Shown here: piece after piece, positions 1-7,964 of the stretch
How the letters are laid out: each line of letters opens with the position of its first letter
Position numbering within the stretch: the first letter of the stretch is position 1
Assembly: GCF_003217515.1 (NCBI RefSeq)
Contig: NZ_QJSX01000002.1
Span: forward strand, 269,242-333,241
Reading direction: 5' to 3'
From: Deinococcus yavapaiensis KR-236
GTDB lineage: Bacteria > Deinococcota > Deinococci > Deinococcales > Deinococcaceae
Length of the DNA stretch: 64,000 nucleotides
Translations under genes and position numbers: made by a program
The notes under the pieces: generated by a model
The model's database searches: none
What the model saw: only the letters and a program-made list of their open reading frames with translations
Told to the model about the DNA's origin: nothing

Positions 1-234
1 CTGCCAGATGTAGGTGATGCTCGACGCCGACGATTGCCCCACGACGCTCTCGATCGCTTCGTGCGTCAAGTCGGACACCACGATGCCGATGTCGGTCACG
101 CCGGCAGCGACGAGGTTGTCGATGGCGTGCACGATGATCGGTTTGCCCGCCACGGGCAGGACCGGCTTGGGACGCGTGTACGTGAGGGGCCGCAGCCTCG
201 TACCGAGGCCGGCGGCAGGAATGACACCTTTCAT
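1..234 (-). CDS. RmlA-like sugar-1-phosphate nucleotidylyltransferase (N-terminal part, cut by window edge)
   Basis: The gene starts at ATG 234 and runs off the left edge, leaving 78 residues. The N-terminus carries the nucleotidylyltransferase signature GLGTRLRPLT (residues 9-18) followed by KPVLPVAGKP (23-32). These are the NTP-binding loop and metal/substrate region of RmlA/GlmU-type enzymes, which join a nucleotide to a sugar-1-phosphate. The RPLT variant resembles the long RmlA type rather than the short RfbA at 15147. A CAGGAG Shine-Dalgarno sits 8 nt before the ATG. Exact sugar specificity cannot be read from this fragment. It reads away from the polysaccharide cluster, but its activity would feed it. 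Confidence 0.85.
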   Translation of the reverse strand, partial: MKGVIPAAGLGTRLRPLTYTRPKPVLPVAGKPIIVHAIDNLVAAGVTDIGIVVSDLTHEAIESVVGQSSASSITYIWQ

Positions 235-275
235 GGTTGAAACTCCTGGTAAATGAGTGCGTTCATGTGAACCCC

Positions 276-281
276 AGTGTA
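276..281 (-). promoter_or_regulatory. -10 box of the RmlA-like gene
   Basis: Minus-strand TACACT about 41 nt before ATG 234, giving a leader with a Shine-Dalgarno at 243-248. No convincing -35 is visible. Confidence 0.35.
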
Positions 282-304
282 ACGTCCGTTCGGAAGGCGC
301 TTCC

Positions 305-1252
305 TTAAGCCGATCTTTCGGCGTCGGCGATCGCCGAGCGAAGCGCTTCGCTCGGCGAGGAGCCGTCACCACGGTGCGCGACCTCCACACGGTCCAGCCA
401 CGCTTCGAATCCGCCGCCGCGCCGCCGCACGCGCACGTCCGAAAAGCCCGCCCGTTCCGCCGCCTCGAACAACGCGTCGAGCGACTCGGTGAGAGGATCG
501 CTCGCCACTTCCCCGGGGAGACGAACGTGATCGAAGCCTTGCCGAAGCAGCACGCGGCGAAGCAGCACTTCTCGCGCTTCCATCGTGCCGTCCGACGCGA
601 AGTACCGCGCCAGGCTCTGCGCCCAATTGCCGCGCGCCGTGATGGAGGCCATGTCCGCGAGGGCGCCGTCAAGCTCCTCGGGGCTCGGTTCGCGGTACGC
701 GTCCTGATGCACGACGAGGTCGCGTGCCACACGCGGACGTGTCCTCGGAGCCTCGGCGGGCACGCCTACCACGAGACCCGAGAACGGGACCACGCCGCTC
801 GGCAAGCGCAGCAAGTCCACGATTTCGGGCAAGGCGCTCAACACCCCGCCGATCCAGCATCCTCGGTAGCCCAGCATCTCCGCCGCCGTCAAAAGGTTCT
901 GCCCCGCCAGCACCGCGTCCCCGATGGCGAAGTGCACGCTTGCCGCCGACCACGAGCCGTACGTGAAGTCACCTCGCTCCAACAAGAGGCGCAGACGATG
1001 CACGTCCGCGCAAACCACGAGCGCTTCACTCGCCGTGGCGAAATGCGGATTGTGCGTGAGCTCGGCGATCTTTCCTCGCAGCGCCGAGTCGACGAGCCGA
1101 ACGAAGCTGTACATTTGCGCCGTCGCGTCCGTCGGCGCTCGCTGCGCGGCGTGCAGCAGGACGTCCAAGTGCTCGGCGGGCATGGCGACAGGCTGGAAGG
1201 CGCGCACCGTCCAGTGCGCGTCGAAGAACGCTTTCACGTCGTCAGGATTCAC
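305..1252 (-). CDS. nitroreductase family protein
   Basis: A 315-residue protein. The N-terminal segment (about 1-185) has the look of an FMN-dependent nitroreductase: an early TVRAFQP stretch, then RAPTDATAQMYSF for flavin binding, and a GYRGCWIGG segment near residue 130. Such enzymes reduce nitro compounds, quinones or flavins with NAD(P)H. The C-terminal 100 or so residues go beyond the core fold and include a charged stretch whose role I cannot name. The start is GTG 1252, preceded 7 nt upstream by TACACT, which suggests a leaderless message. It is divergent from pyrE with 67 bp between them. Confidence 0.8.
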   Translation of the reverse strand: MNPDDVKAFFDAHWTVRAFQPVAMPAEHLDVLLHAAQRAPTDATAQMYSFVRLVDSALRGKIAELTHNPHFATASEALVVCADVHRLRLLLERGDFTYGSWSAASVHFAIGDAVLAGQNLLTAAEMLGYRGCWIGGVLSALPEIVDLLRLPSGVVPFSGLVVGVPAEAPRTRPRVARDLVVHQDAYREPSPEELDGALADMASITARGNWAQSLARYFASDGTMEAREVLLRRVLLRQGFDHVRLPGEVASDPLTESLDALFEAAERAGFSDVRVRRRGGGFEAWLDRVEVAHRGDGSSPSEALRSAIADAERSA

Positions 1253-1259
1253 GCCGTTC

Positions 1260-1265
1260 AGTGTA
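1260..1265 (-). promoter_or_regulatory. leaderless-type -10 box for nitroreductase gene
   Basis: Minus-strand TACACT, 7 nt before the GTG start. It fits the TANNNT plus 5-8 nt pattern repeated across the window. Confidence 0.5.
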
Positions 1266-1284
1266 CGAACTTCCCGACGTCCTC

Positions 1285-1313
1285 TTGGCGCGCGTGCGCG
1301 CGGTCGCTATGGT
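1285..1313 (+). promoter_or_regulatory. pyrE promoter, leaderless type
   Basis: TTGGCG (1285-1290), a 17-bp spacer, then TATGGT (1308-1313). The ATG begins 6 nt after the -10, so transcription should start at or next to the start codon. Confidence 0.6.
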
Positions 1314-1319
1314 GACTTC

Positions 1320-1880
1320 ATGGATGTCCTCGACCTTTACCGCTCGGCCGGAGCGCTTCACGAAGGACGCTTCCTGCTCGCGTCCGGACGGCACTCCCCG
1401 ATGTTCTTGCAGTCCACGACCGTGCTGCAACACCCGCACCTCGCCGAGCGGATCGGCCGCGCGATGGCCGAGAAGGTACGTGCCGAGGGCCTCACGCCCG
1501 CGTTCGTGATCGGGCCGGCCATGGGCGGCGTGACCCTCGCGTACGAAGTCGCCCGCCACCTCGGCGTACGCGCCCTGTTCGCCGAGAAGGACGGCGCGGG
1601 AGGCATGCGCGTTCGAGAAGCATTCGACATCGCCCGGGGAGAGCCGTTCCTCGCCGTGGAGGACGTCGTCACGACGGGCGGCAGCGTTCTCAAGGCCGTG
1701 GACGCCGCTCGCAAACGCGGCGGGACACCCCTCGCCGTCGCGTGCATCGTCGACCGGCGCCAAACGCCCGCGCCCCTCGGCGGCTTGCCCCTGCTGAGCC
1801 TCGCGCACCTGTACTTTGAGACGTACGCGCCCGACGACGTGCCCGCCTGGCTCGCCGAACGACCCCTCCAGGAAATCTGA
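1320..1880 (+). CDS. pyrE: orotate phosphoribosyltransferase
   Basis: A 186-residue enzyme that transfers orotate onto PRPP to make orotidine monophosphate in de novo pyrimidine synthesis (cytosol). The PRPP-binding signature VEDVVTTGG lies at residues 113-121, and the length is normal for PyrE. The ATG at 1320 was chosen over longer in-frame extensions because TATGGT lies 6 nt upstream with TTGGCG 17 bp further up. Anything longer would overlap the promoter. Its stop is 1 nt before the GTG of the next gene, so the two are probably cotranscribed. No pyrimidine attenuator fits upstream, since there is no leader. Confidence 0.93.
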   Translation: MDVLDLYRSAGALHEGRFLLASGRHSPMFLQSTTVLQHPHLAERIGRAMAEKVRAEGLTPAFVIGPAMGGVTLAYEVARHLGVRALFAEKDGAGGMRVREAFDIARGEPFLAVEDVVTTGGSVLKAVDAARKRGGTPLAVACIVDRRQTPAPLGGLPLLSLAHLYFETYAPDDVPAWLAERPLQEI

Positions 1881-1881
1881 A

Positions 1882-2499
1882 GTGCGCGCGATCGTCGTCG
1901 TCGCGAGCGAGTTGGAGGCGAGGCGCCTCTCGAACCTCGACCTCACCCTCTACGTCAGTGGCATCGGTTCCGTGAACGCGGCCCTCGCGACGATGCGTGC
2001 GATCGAGCGCGAACATCCGGACCTCGTGGTGAGCACTGGAATCGGCGGCGCGTATCCCTCCTCGGGCTTGCAACCCGGAGACGTCGCGATTTCGAGCGAA
2101 ATCGTGTACGGCGCGCTCGGCGCGATGGACGGCGCCCGATTCCTCGACCTCGCCGAACTCGGGTTCCCGCTCGTCGGCGAGATGCACAACCGCTTGCCCG
2201 TTTGGCAAGGCGCGGCGAGCTGGGCGAGCCGCGCGAACGCTGCCTTCGGGCCTCTGCTCACCCTCGAAACCGTCACGGGCGACGACGAGATCGCCCTCGT
2301 CCTCGAACGGCGCTTTCCCGGCGCCCTCACCGAGGGCATGGAAGGCGCGGGCGTCGCGCACGCCGCCTTGCTGGCAGGCGTAGCGGCGGTCGAAGTGCGC
2401 GGCGTGTCGAACATGGTGGGTCGCCGCGACCGCTCGTCCTGGCGACTGCCGGAAGCGCTGGACGCCGTGAAAGGCACGCTCGCCCGGCTCGACCGTTGA
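1882..2499 (+). CDS. mqnB: futalosine hydrolase
   Basis: A 205-residue nucleoside phosphorylase-fold hydrolase. Visible family features are SGIGSVNAALAT, the TGIGGAYP loop and the EGMEGAGVAHAA segment, which holds the purine-binding Glu-Met-Glu common to MTA/SAH nucleosidases. The shortness and the EGMEGAG form match MqnB, which cleaves futalosine to dehypoxanthine futalosine and hypoxanthine in the alternative menaquinone pathway. The GTG at 1882 is 1 nt after the pyrE stop, pointing to translational coupling. The main alternative is a generic 5'-methylthioadenosine nucleosidase. Confidence 0.8.
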   Translation: MRAIVVVASELEARRLSNLDLTLYVSGIGSVNAALATMRAIEREHPDLVVSTGIGGAYPSSGLQPGDVAISSEIVYGALGAMDGARFLDLAELGFPLVGEMHNRLPVWQGAASWASRANAAFGPLLTLETVTGDDEIALVLERRFPGALTEGMEGAGVAHAALLAGVAAVEVRGVSNMVGRRDRSSWRLPEALDAVKGTLARLDR

Positions 2500-2677
2500 G
2501 CTTCGTTACTTCCCACTCAAGCAACTCAAGGGCCGTCCGCTATCCTGACATGTCCTTGTAAGAGGCGCGGCGTTATGATGAGCGCGCTTCGCCGGAGGTA
2601 CCGGATCCGCATGTCACGAGAATTGCGCCAGTCATTGCGAACGAACCGCTTGAGCGGGTTTCGGTGGATGTGCTGAC
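2500..2677. other. intergenic region before the polysaccharide cluster
   Basis: 178 bp with no convincing gene. TATGAT at 2574-2579 is the best -10 candidate for the cluster, but no -35 lies at the right distance and no clear Shine-Dalgarno precedes the GTG at 2678. I see no terminator for mqnB. Confidence 0.3.
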
Positions 2678-4126
2678 GTGAGAAACACCCTTCCCTCGGC
2701 TTCGAGCGCTTATCCGGCGGGGTCGGAACGCAAGGTCGGGTTATCCGCGTTGCACACCGCGACCCAAGGAGCGGTGTTCGCCGTAATCGACTTCTTGGTG
2801 GCCTGGGGCTGCTGGGAAGCGACGCTCGCCATCCTACACGCGGTGGGGAGCACGCCTCCGTCACGCGCCTACGTGCTGGTGTGGATCGCCTTGTGGCTGG
2901 CGCTGCGCGCTTATCAAGGATCGTACCCGGGTCTGGGACGCTCTCCTCAAACGGAATTACGTCTTCACACCGTCTCCACCTTCTACACCATCTTGGCGCA
3001 ACTCGCCGTGACCTTCGCCGTTCACGCGCTCGACAAAAGCCGCCTCGGCATTGGCCTTCTGTGGCTCCTGATCCTGCTCTTCGGCTTGCCTGCCCGCGCA
3101 CTCACCCGCTCGTTTCTCATCCGCTTCGGTTGGTTCGGCCGCCCCGTCAGCATCATCGGCGCGGGAAAGACAGGCGCCGCCACCGTTCGGCACCTGCTCG
3201 CCCAGCCGCAGTACGGCCTCAATCCCACCGCTGTCTACGACGACAACGAGGACTTGGTGGGCGCGGCCCTCCACGGCGTGCCCATCGTCGGCACGATTCA
3301 AGATGCCGTCGAGCGTCCGCAAGCCGTTCACGCGATCATCAGCATCCCTGGCGCCCGCGCCGACGTGCAACGCGTTCTCGTGAACAGCATCTACGAGCAG
3401 TACCCTGTCACTTGGGTCACGCCCGACTTGCCCGGCGTGCCGAATCAAGCGCTGCTGCCGCACAGTATCGGCGTGAACGCCGCTCTGGAGATTCGCAACA
3501 ACCTCCGCAGCGTGCGCTCGCGCTTCATCAAGCGCACCATCGACTTGTTCGCGGCGTTCGTCGGCGGTGTCCTGATCAGCCCGATCCTGCTGCTCATCGC
3601 GCTCGCCATCACACTCGACAGTCCCGGCCCCATCGTTTACCGAGCGCGGCGTCTCGGACGAGGCGGGCGGGAATTCGCGTGCCTGAAGTTTCGAACGATG
3701 CACCGCGACGCCGACGCCAAACTGCAAGCCTTGCTGCGCGTCCACCCCGAACTGCGCGAAGAGTTCGAAGCGACTCACAAGCTGCGCGTCGATCCGCGGG
3801 TCACGCGCGTCGGCACTTGGCTGCGCCGCACGAGCCTCGACGAGTTGCCGCAACTCCTCAACGTGCTGCGCGGCGAGATGAGTCTTGTGGGGCCTCGGCC
3901 CATCGTGGAGGCGGAGACTTCGAAGTACGGAAGCATTTTCGGCGAGTACTGCCGCGTCATGCCGGGCATGACGGGCTACTGGCAAGTGAATGGCCGGAGC
4001 GACACGACATACGAGGAACGAGTGGCCATGGACAACTTCTACATCACGAACTGGTCGCCGTGGCTGGACCTCGTGATCTTGATGCAGACTGTGCACGTGG
4101 TATTCAAAGGGCGCGGAGCGTACTGA
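2678..4126 (+). CDS. undecaprenyl-phosphate sugar-1-phosphate transferase (WbaP/PssY type)
   Basis: A 482-residue polyprenyl-phosphate hexose-1-phosphate transferase that would start repeat-unit assembly by loading the first sugar-phosphate onto undecaprenyl phosphate. The N-terminal third holds hydrophobic segments (about 30-140). A CoA-binding-like Rossmann domain with IIGAGKTGAA follows. The C-terminal catalytic domain begins after one TM (about 290-315) and contains KFRTMHRDAD and SLDELPQLLNVLRGEMSLVGPRP-type motifs (about 385-408), typical of bacterial sugar transferases. The start is GTG 2678. It is the first gene of the cluster and fixes the reading of everything downstream as glycan synthesis. 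Confidence 0.88.
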   Translation: MRNTLPSASSAYPAGSERKVGLSALHTATQGAVFAVIDFLVAWGCWEATLAILHAVGSTPPSRAYVLVWIALWLALRAYQGSYPGLGRSPQTELRLHTVSTFYTILAQLAVTFAVHALDKSRLGIGLLWLLILLFGLPARALTRSFLIRFGWFGRPVSIIGAGKTGAATVRHLLAQPQYGLNPTAVYDDNEDLVGAALHGVPIVGTIQDAVERPQAVHAIISIPGARADVQRVLVNSIYEQYPVTWVTPDLPGVPNQALLPHSIGVNAALEIRNNLRSVRSRFIKRTIDLFAAFVGGVLISPILLLIALAITLDSPGPIVYRARRLGRGGREFACLKFRTMHRDADAKLQALLRVHPELREEFEATHKLRVDPRVTRVGTWLRRTSLDELPQLLNVLRGEMSLVGPRPIVEAETSKYGSIFGEYCRVMPGMTGYWQVNGRSDTTYEERVAMDNFYITNWSPWLDLVILMQTVHVVFKGRGAY

Positions 4127-4272
4127 TAAGGTATCGTCGCGGTTTCAGCATGTCGCGCATCCGGGGAAAGGCGTCGATCCGTCGAGCTGCAGGCATGAGT
4201 GCGGGTGAAGCGGAAGCGCCGACGCGATTCTTCCGTAACGGACATGCCTAGGAAAACGACAAAGGAGTTCAG

Positions 4273-5043
4273 TTGAAGGCAGTGATTTTGGCGGGCGGTT
4301 TGGGTACCCGTCTCGCGGAGGAAACCTCGATTCGACCAAAGCCGATGGTCGAAGTCGGCGGCAAGCCAATGCTATGGCACATCATGAACATCTACGCCGC
4401 TCACGGCATCAACGAGTTCATCATTGCCTTGGGATACAGGGGAGAAGTCATCAAGGAATACTTCCTGAACTTCTATGCGATCAACAACGACATCACCGTT
4501 GATCTGCAGTCCGGCACGACCACCATCCACGACGGTAACCAGCCCAATTGGCGTGTGCACCTTGTGGATACCGGCGCGAACACACAGACGGGCGGCCGAC
4601 TCGCGCGTGTGCGCCCGTGGTTGGGCAACGACGAAACCTTCATGGCGACGTACGGTGACGGCGTGGCCGACGTCGACATTCGCGCGCTGCTCGCCTTTCA
4701 CGAACGGCACGGCAAACTCGCGACCGTCACGATGGTGCGGCCTCCGTCGCGGTTCGGCGGTGTCGAAACGGAGGGCGACGTCGTCACGCATTTCAACGAG
4801 AAACCTCAGACGGGCGAAGGGTGGATCAACGGAGGCTTCTTCGTACTCCACCGCCGCGTCCTCGATTACATCGACGGCGACGATAGTATCTGGGAGCGTG
4901 GGCCGCTGGAGGCGATCACGCGCGAGGGCGAGTTGATGGGCTACCGCCACGAAGGCTTTTGGCAACCGATGGACACGCTTCGAGAACGACAACTGCTCGA
5001 GGAGCTTTGGAACTCGGGCCGAGCTCCGTGGAGGGTGTGGTGA
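4273..5043 (+). CDS. rfbF: glucose-1-phosphate cytidylyltransferase
   Basis: A 256-residue enzyme that makes CDP-glucose from CTP and glucose-1-phosphate. The N-terminal AGGLGTRLAEET and RPKPMVEVGGKPMLWHIM motifs are those of RfbF/DdhA and differ from RmlA (no LYPAT). WINGGFFV and FWQPMDTLRE near the C-terminus are also RfbF-like. The start is a rare TTG at 4273, supported by AAAGGAG 5 nt upstream. The stop overlaps the GTG of rfbG by 4 nt. It is the first committed step of the CDP-3,6-dideoxyhexose branch. Confidence 0.93.
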   Translation: MKAVILAGGLGTRLAEETSIRPKPMVEVGGKPMLWHIMNIYAAHGINEFIIALGYRGEVIKEYFLNFYAINNDITVDLQSGTTTIHDGNQPNWRVHLVDTGANTQTGGRLARVRPWLGNDETFMATYGDGVADVDIRALLAFHERHGKLATVTMVRPPSRFGGVETEGDVVTHFNEKPQTGEGWINGGFFVLHRRVLDYIDGDDSIWERGPLEAITREGELMGYRHEGFWQPMDTLRERQLLEELWNSGRAPWRVW

Positions 5044-6029
5044 ACCAAGCCTTCTGGAATGGCAAGCGTGTGCTCGTCACCGGCGCGACCGGCTTGGTCG
5101 GTTCTTGGCTCACCCGGCGGCTCGTCAATCTGGGGGCGAGCGTGACGGTCCTCGTGCGTGACTGGGATCCTCAAAGCGACCTCGTGCGCAGCGACCTCAT
5201 CCGCAAGGTCGGCGTCGTGAACGGTTGCCTCGAAGAGTACCGGGATGTCGAGCGCGCCATCAACGAGCACGAGATCGACACGGTCTTTCATCTCGGGGCG
5301 CAGACGATCGTGGGTACGGCCCTACGCAATCCCCTGTCCACCTTCGAGGCCAACATTCGTGGAAGCTACAATCTCTTCGAGGCGTGCCGCGTCCATGCCA
5401 AACTCGTGAAGCGTGTTCTTGTCGCGTCGAGCGACAAGGCATATGGGGAAAGCGACGTCTTACCGTACGTCGAGACGATGCCCGTCAACGGTCGACATCC
5501 CTACGACGTGTCGAAGTCCTGCACGGATCTCCTCGCCCAAACGTACCATCACACGTACGATCTCCCCGTGGTGGTCGCTCGGTGCGGCAATATCTACGGT
5601 GGCGGCGACCTCAACTGGAGCCGAATCGTACCGGGAACGATTCGCAGTTTGTACGAAGGGCAACGTCCGGTGGTGCGCAGTGACGGAACGCTTACGCGTG
5701 ATTACGTGTACGTCGAGGACGCCGTGGACTCGTACCTGCTGATGGCCGAGTCGGCAGAGCGTCCCGACGTGCGTGGCGAGGTGTTCAACTTCGGCCCTGA
5801 TCGTCCTCTGAGCGTCCTCGACGTCATTTGTGCGGTGCAGCGCGTCATGAATCGCCCGGACCTTCCCCCCGTGATCCTCAACGAGGCGAAAGCGGAAATC
5901 CCCCATCAGTACTTGGACTCTCGAAAAGCCGAGCGCTTGCTGGGTTGGCGCCCTCGGTACGAACTCGATGAAGGCCTGGCGCGCACGGTGCGCTGGTATG
6001 AACAATTCCTCGCGGAGCGATCAGCATGA
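5040..6029 (+). CDS. rfbG: CDP-glucose 4,6-dehydratase
   Basis: A 329-residue short-chain dehydrogenase-type enzyme that converts CDP-D-glucose to CDP-4-dehydro-6-deoxyglucose using bound NAD. The glycine-rich TGATGLVGSWL lies at the N-terminus (about 13-23), and YDVSKSCTDLL carries the catalytic Tyr and Lys. The sequence KAYGESDVLPY and the WNGKRVLVTG beginning are typical of RfbG/DdhB. The GTG at 5040 shares GTGA with the rfbF stop. A longer upstream extension would run through rfbF and is rejected. It is followed by rfbH with another 4-nt overlap. Confidence 0.93.
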   Translation: MNQAFWNGKRVLVTGATGLVGSWLTRRLVNLGASVTVLVRDWDPQSDLVRSDLIRKVGVVNGCLEEYRDVERAINEHEIDTVFHLGAQTIVGTALRNPLSTFEANIRGSYNLFEACRVHAKLVKRVLVASSDKAYGESDVLPYVETMPVNGRHPYDVSKSCTDLLAQTYHHTYDLPVVVARCGNIYGGGDLNWSRIVPGTIRSLYEGQRPVVRSDGTLTRDYVYVEDAVDSYLLMAESAERPDVRGEVFNFGPDRPLSVLDVICAVQRVMNRPDLPPVILNEAKAEIPHQYLDSRKAERLLGWRPRYELDEGLARTVRWYEQFLAERSA

Positions 6030-7396
6030 CGACCACACCCGATCCGAAGACCCAAACTACGCCCGAGACGCCCGTGAGCGACGCCGAGAGTCTGCGTCGC
6101 CAAATCCTGGAGCTCACCCGCAAATACCAAGCGGCGAAGTGGCCGAAAGGCGAGTTCGTGCCCGGTGTCACGCCCGTACCCGTGAGCGGCAAGGTATTCG
6201 ACGCTGACGAAGTCGAACTGGTCGTGGACGCCGGGCTCGACTTCTGGCTCACGACAGGTCGATTCGCGAAGCAGTTCGAGCGCGAGTTCGCCCGCTGGAT
6301 GGACGTGCGGCACTGCCTGCTCGTCAACTCGGGCAGTAGTGCCAACCTCGTCGCGTTGAGCGCGCTCACTTCGCCTCAACTCGGCGATCGCCGTCTCAAG
6401 CCCGGCGACGAGGTCATCACGGCGGCAGAAGGCTTCCCGACGACCGTCAACCCGATCGTGCAGAACGGCCTCGTTCCCGTCTTCCTCGACGCTCACATCC
6501 CGACGTACAACATCGATCCGACACGGCTGGAGGAGGCGGTGACGCCTCGCACGAAGGCCATCATGATCGCCCATACGCTCGGCAATCCCTTCGATCTCGA
6601 CGCCGTCATGGCCGTCGCCAAACGGCATGGCCTCTGGGTGATCGAGGATACGTGCGACGCCGTCGGGGCGGAATACAAAGGCAAGAAAGTCGGGACGTTC
6701 GGCGACCTTGCCACTGTCAGTTTCTACCCGGCGCATCACATGACGATGGGGGAAGGCGGCGCGGTCCTGACAAATCAGCCGCTTCTCAAGAAGCTCGTGG
6801 AGTCGTTTCGTGACTGGGGCCGAGACTGCTGGTGCGAGCCCGGCGTGGACAACACGTGCGGCAAGCGCTTCGATTGGCAACTCGGCGACTTGCCGTGTGG
6901 CTACGATCACAAGTACACCTACTCCCACATCGGCTACAACTTGAAACTGACGGACATGCAGGCCGCGGTCGGCGTGGCGCAACTCCGAAAACTTGATTAC
7001 TTCATCGAGCGGCGACGCGAAAACTTCACGTACCTGCGCGAGCGTCTGAAATCGCTGCAGAACGTCTTGATCCTGCCTGAAGCCACGGCGGGATCCGAAC
7101 CCAGCTGGTTCGGCTTCCCGATCACCGTGCGCGACGACGCGTCCATCACGCGCAACGAGCTCGTGCGCTTCTTGGAAGCGCGCAAGATCGGCACGCGCCT
7201 CCTGTTCGCCGGGAACCTCACGAAGCAGCCCGCGTACAAGGACGTCAATTACCGAATCGTGGGCGGCACTGAGAATACGGACGTCGTCATGAACGCGACG
7301 TTCTGGGTAGGCATCTATCCTGCTTTGGAGCGCGAGCACCTCGACTTCATCGCCGACTCGATCGCCGAAGCGCTCGGCGCGTCGAAGGACGTGTGA
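6026..7396 (+). CDS. rfbH: CDP-4-keto-6-deoxyglucose 3-dehydrase (E1)
   Basis: A 456-residue PMP-dependent enzyme that removes the C3 hydroxyl of CDP-4-keto-6-deoxyglucose. It has the aminotransferase fold, but the PLP lysine position is occupied by His237 in FYPAHHMTMGEGG, the hallmark of DdhC/RfbH. Cysteines at about 268, 270, 278 and 291 (in DCWCEPG, NTCGKRF and LPCGYDH) match the [2Fe-2S] region of the E1 family. The ATG shares ATGA with the rfbG stop. A working cycle needs an E3 reductase (DdhD-like), which is not in this window. Confidence 0.94.
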   Translation: MTTTPDPKTQTTPETPVSDAESLRRQILELTRKYQAAKWPKGEFVPGVTPVPVSGKVFDADEVELVVDAGLDFWLTTGRFAKQFEREFARWMDVRHCLLVNSGSSANLVALSALTSPQLGDRRLKPGDEVITAAEGFPTTVNPIVQNGLVPVFLDAHIPTYNIDPTRLEEAVTPRTKAIMIAHTLGNPFDLDAVMAVAKRHGLWVIEDTCDAVGAEYKGKKVGTFGDLATVSFYPAHHMTMGEGGAVLTNQPLLKKLVESFRDWGRDCWCEPGVDNTCGKRFDWQLGDLPCGYDHKYTYSHIGYNLKLTDMQAAVGVAQLRKLDYFIERRRENFTYLRERLKSLQNVLILPEATAGSEPSWFGFPITVRDDASITRNELVRFLEARKIGTRLLFAGNLTKQPAYKDVNYRIVGGTENTDVVMNATFWVGIYPALEREHLDFIADSIAEALGASKDV

Positions 7397-7412
7397 AGGG
7401 AATCTCGGGCTG

Positions 7413-7964
7413 ATGGAATTCATACCGACGCCCCTGCCCGGCTGCTGGATTTTGAAGCCCAAGGTGGTTGCCGACGAGCGGGGCCGCTTCGTGAAAACGT
7501 ACGTCGAGAAGGCTCTCGCCTCACACGGCCTGGCAACCCACTTTCCCGAGGAGTTTTACTCTGTTTCCCGAAAAGGCGTGGTGCGGGGCTTGCACTTTCA
7601 GCGTCCGCCGCATGAGCATGCCAAACTCGTGTACTGCAGCGCGGGACGCGTACTTGACGTCGTGGTGGACTTGCGCTCGGGCTCTCCGACGTATGGAAAG
7701 GCGCACGGAGTGGAGCTAAGCGCTTCCGAGGCGACGATGTTGTACGTGCCAATTGGCTTTGCACACGGCTTTTTCGCACTGGAGGACGCAACTATGCACT
7801 ACAAGGTGACCAGCGTTCACGCGCCAACGCATGATGATGGCATTCTGTGGACTTCGATCAACTTTAAATGGCCTGTGCGTGACGCAATCGTGTCGGCACG
7901 AGATCGTTGCTTAGCTCCCCTTGACGAACTCAAGTCGATTTTTTCATGGACGGCGCCCTCGTGA
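7413..7964 (+). CDS. RfbC-like nucleotide-sugar epimerase
   Basis: A 183-residue cupin-fold protein of the dTDP-4-dehydrorhamnose 3,5-epimerase family. GVVRGLHFQRPP contains the catalytic His, and YVPIGFAHGFFALED is the second family signature. A separate, better-placed rfbC lies at 16055 within the rhamnose set. This copy sits between rfbH and a 4-reductase, so it may epimerise a CDP-3,6-dideoxy-4-hexulose (as AscE does for ascarylose) rather than a dTDP sugar. That assignment is inferred from position only. Confidence 0.8.
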   Translation: MEFIPTPLPGCWILKPKVVADERGRFVKTYVEKALASHGLATHFPEEFYSVSRKGVVRGLHFQRPPHEHAKLVYCSAGRVLDVVVDLRSGSPTYGKAHGVELSASEATMLYVPIGFAHGFFALEDATMHYKVTSVHAPTHDDGILWTSINFKWPVRDAIVSARDRCLAPLDELKSIFSWTAPS

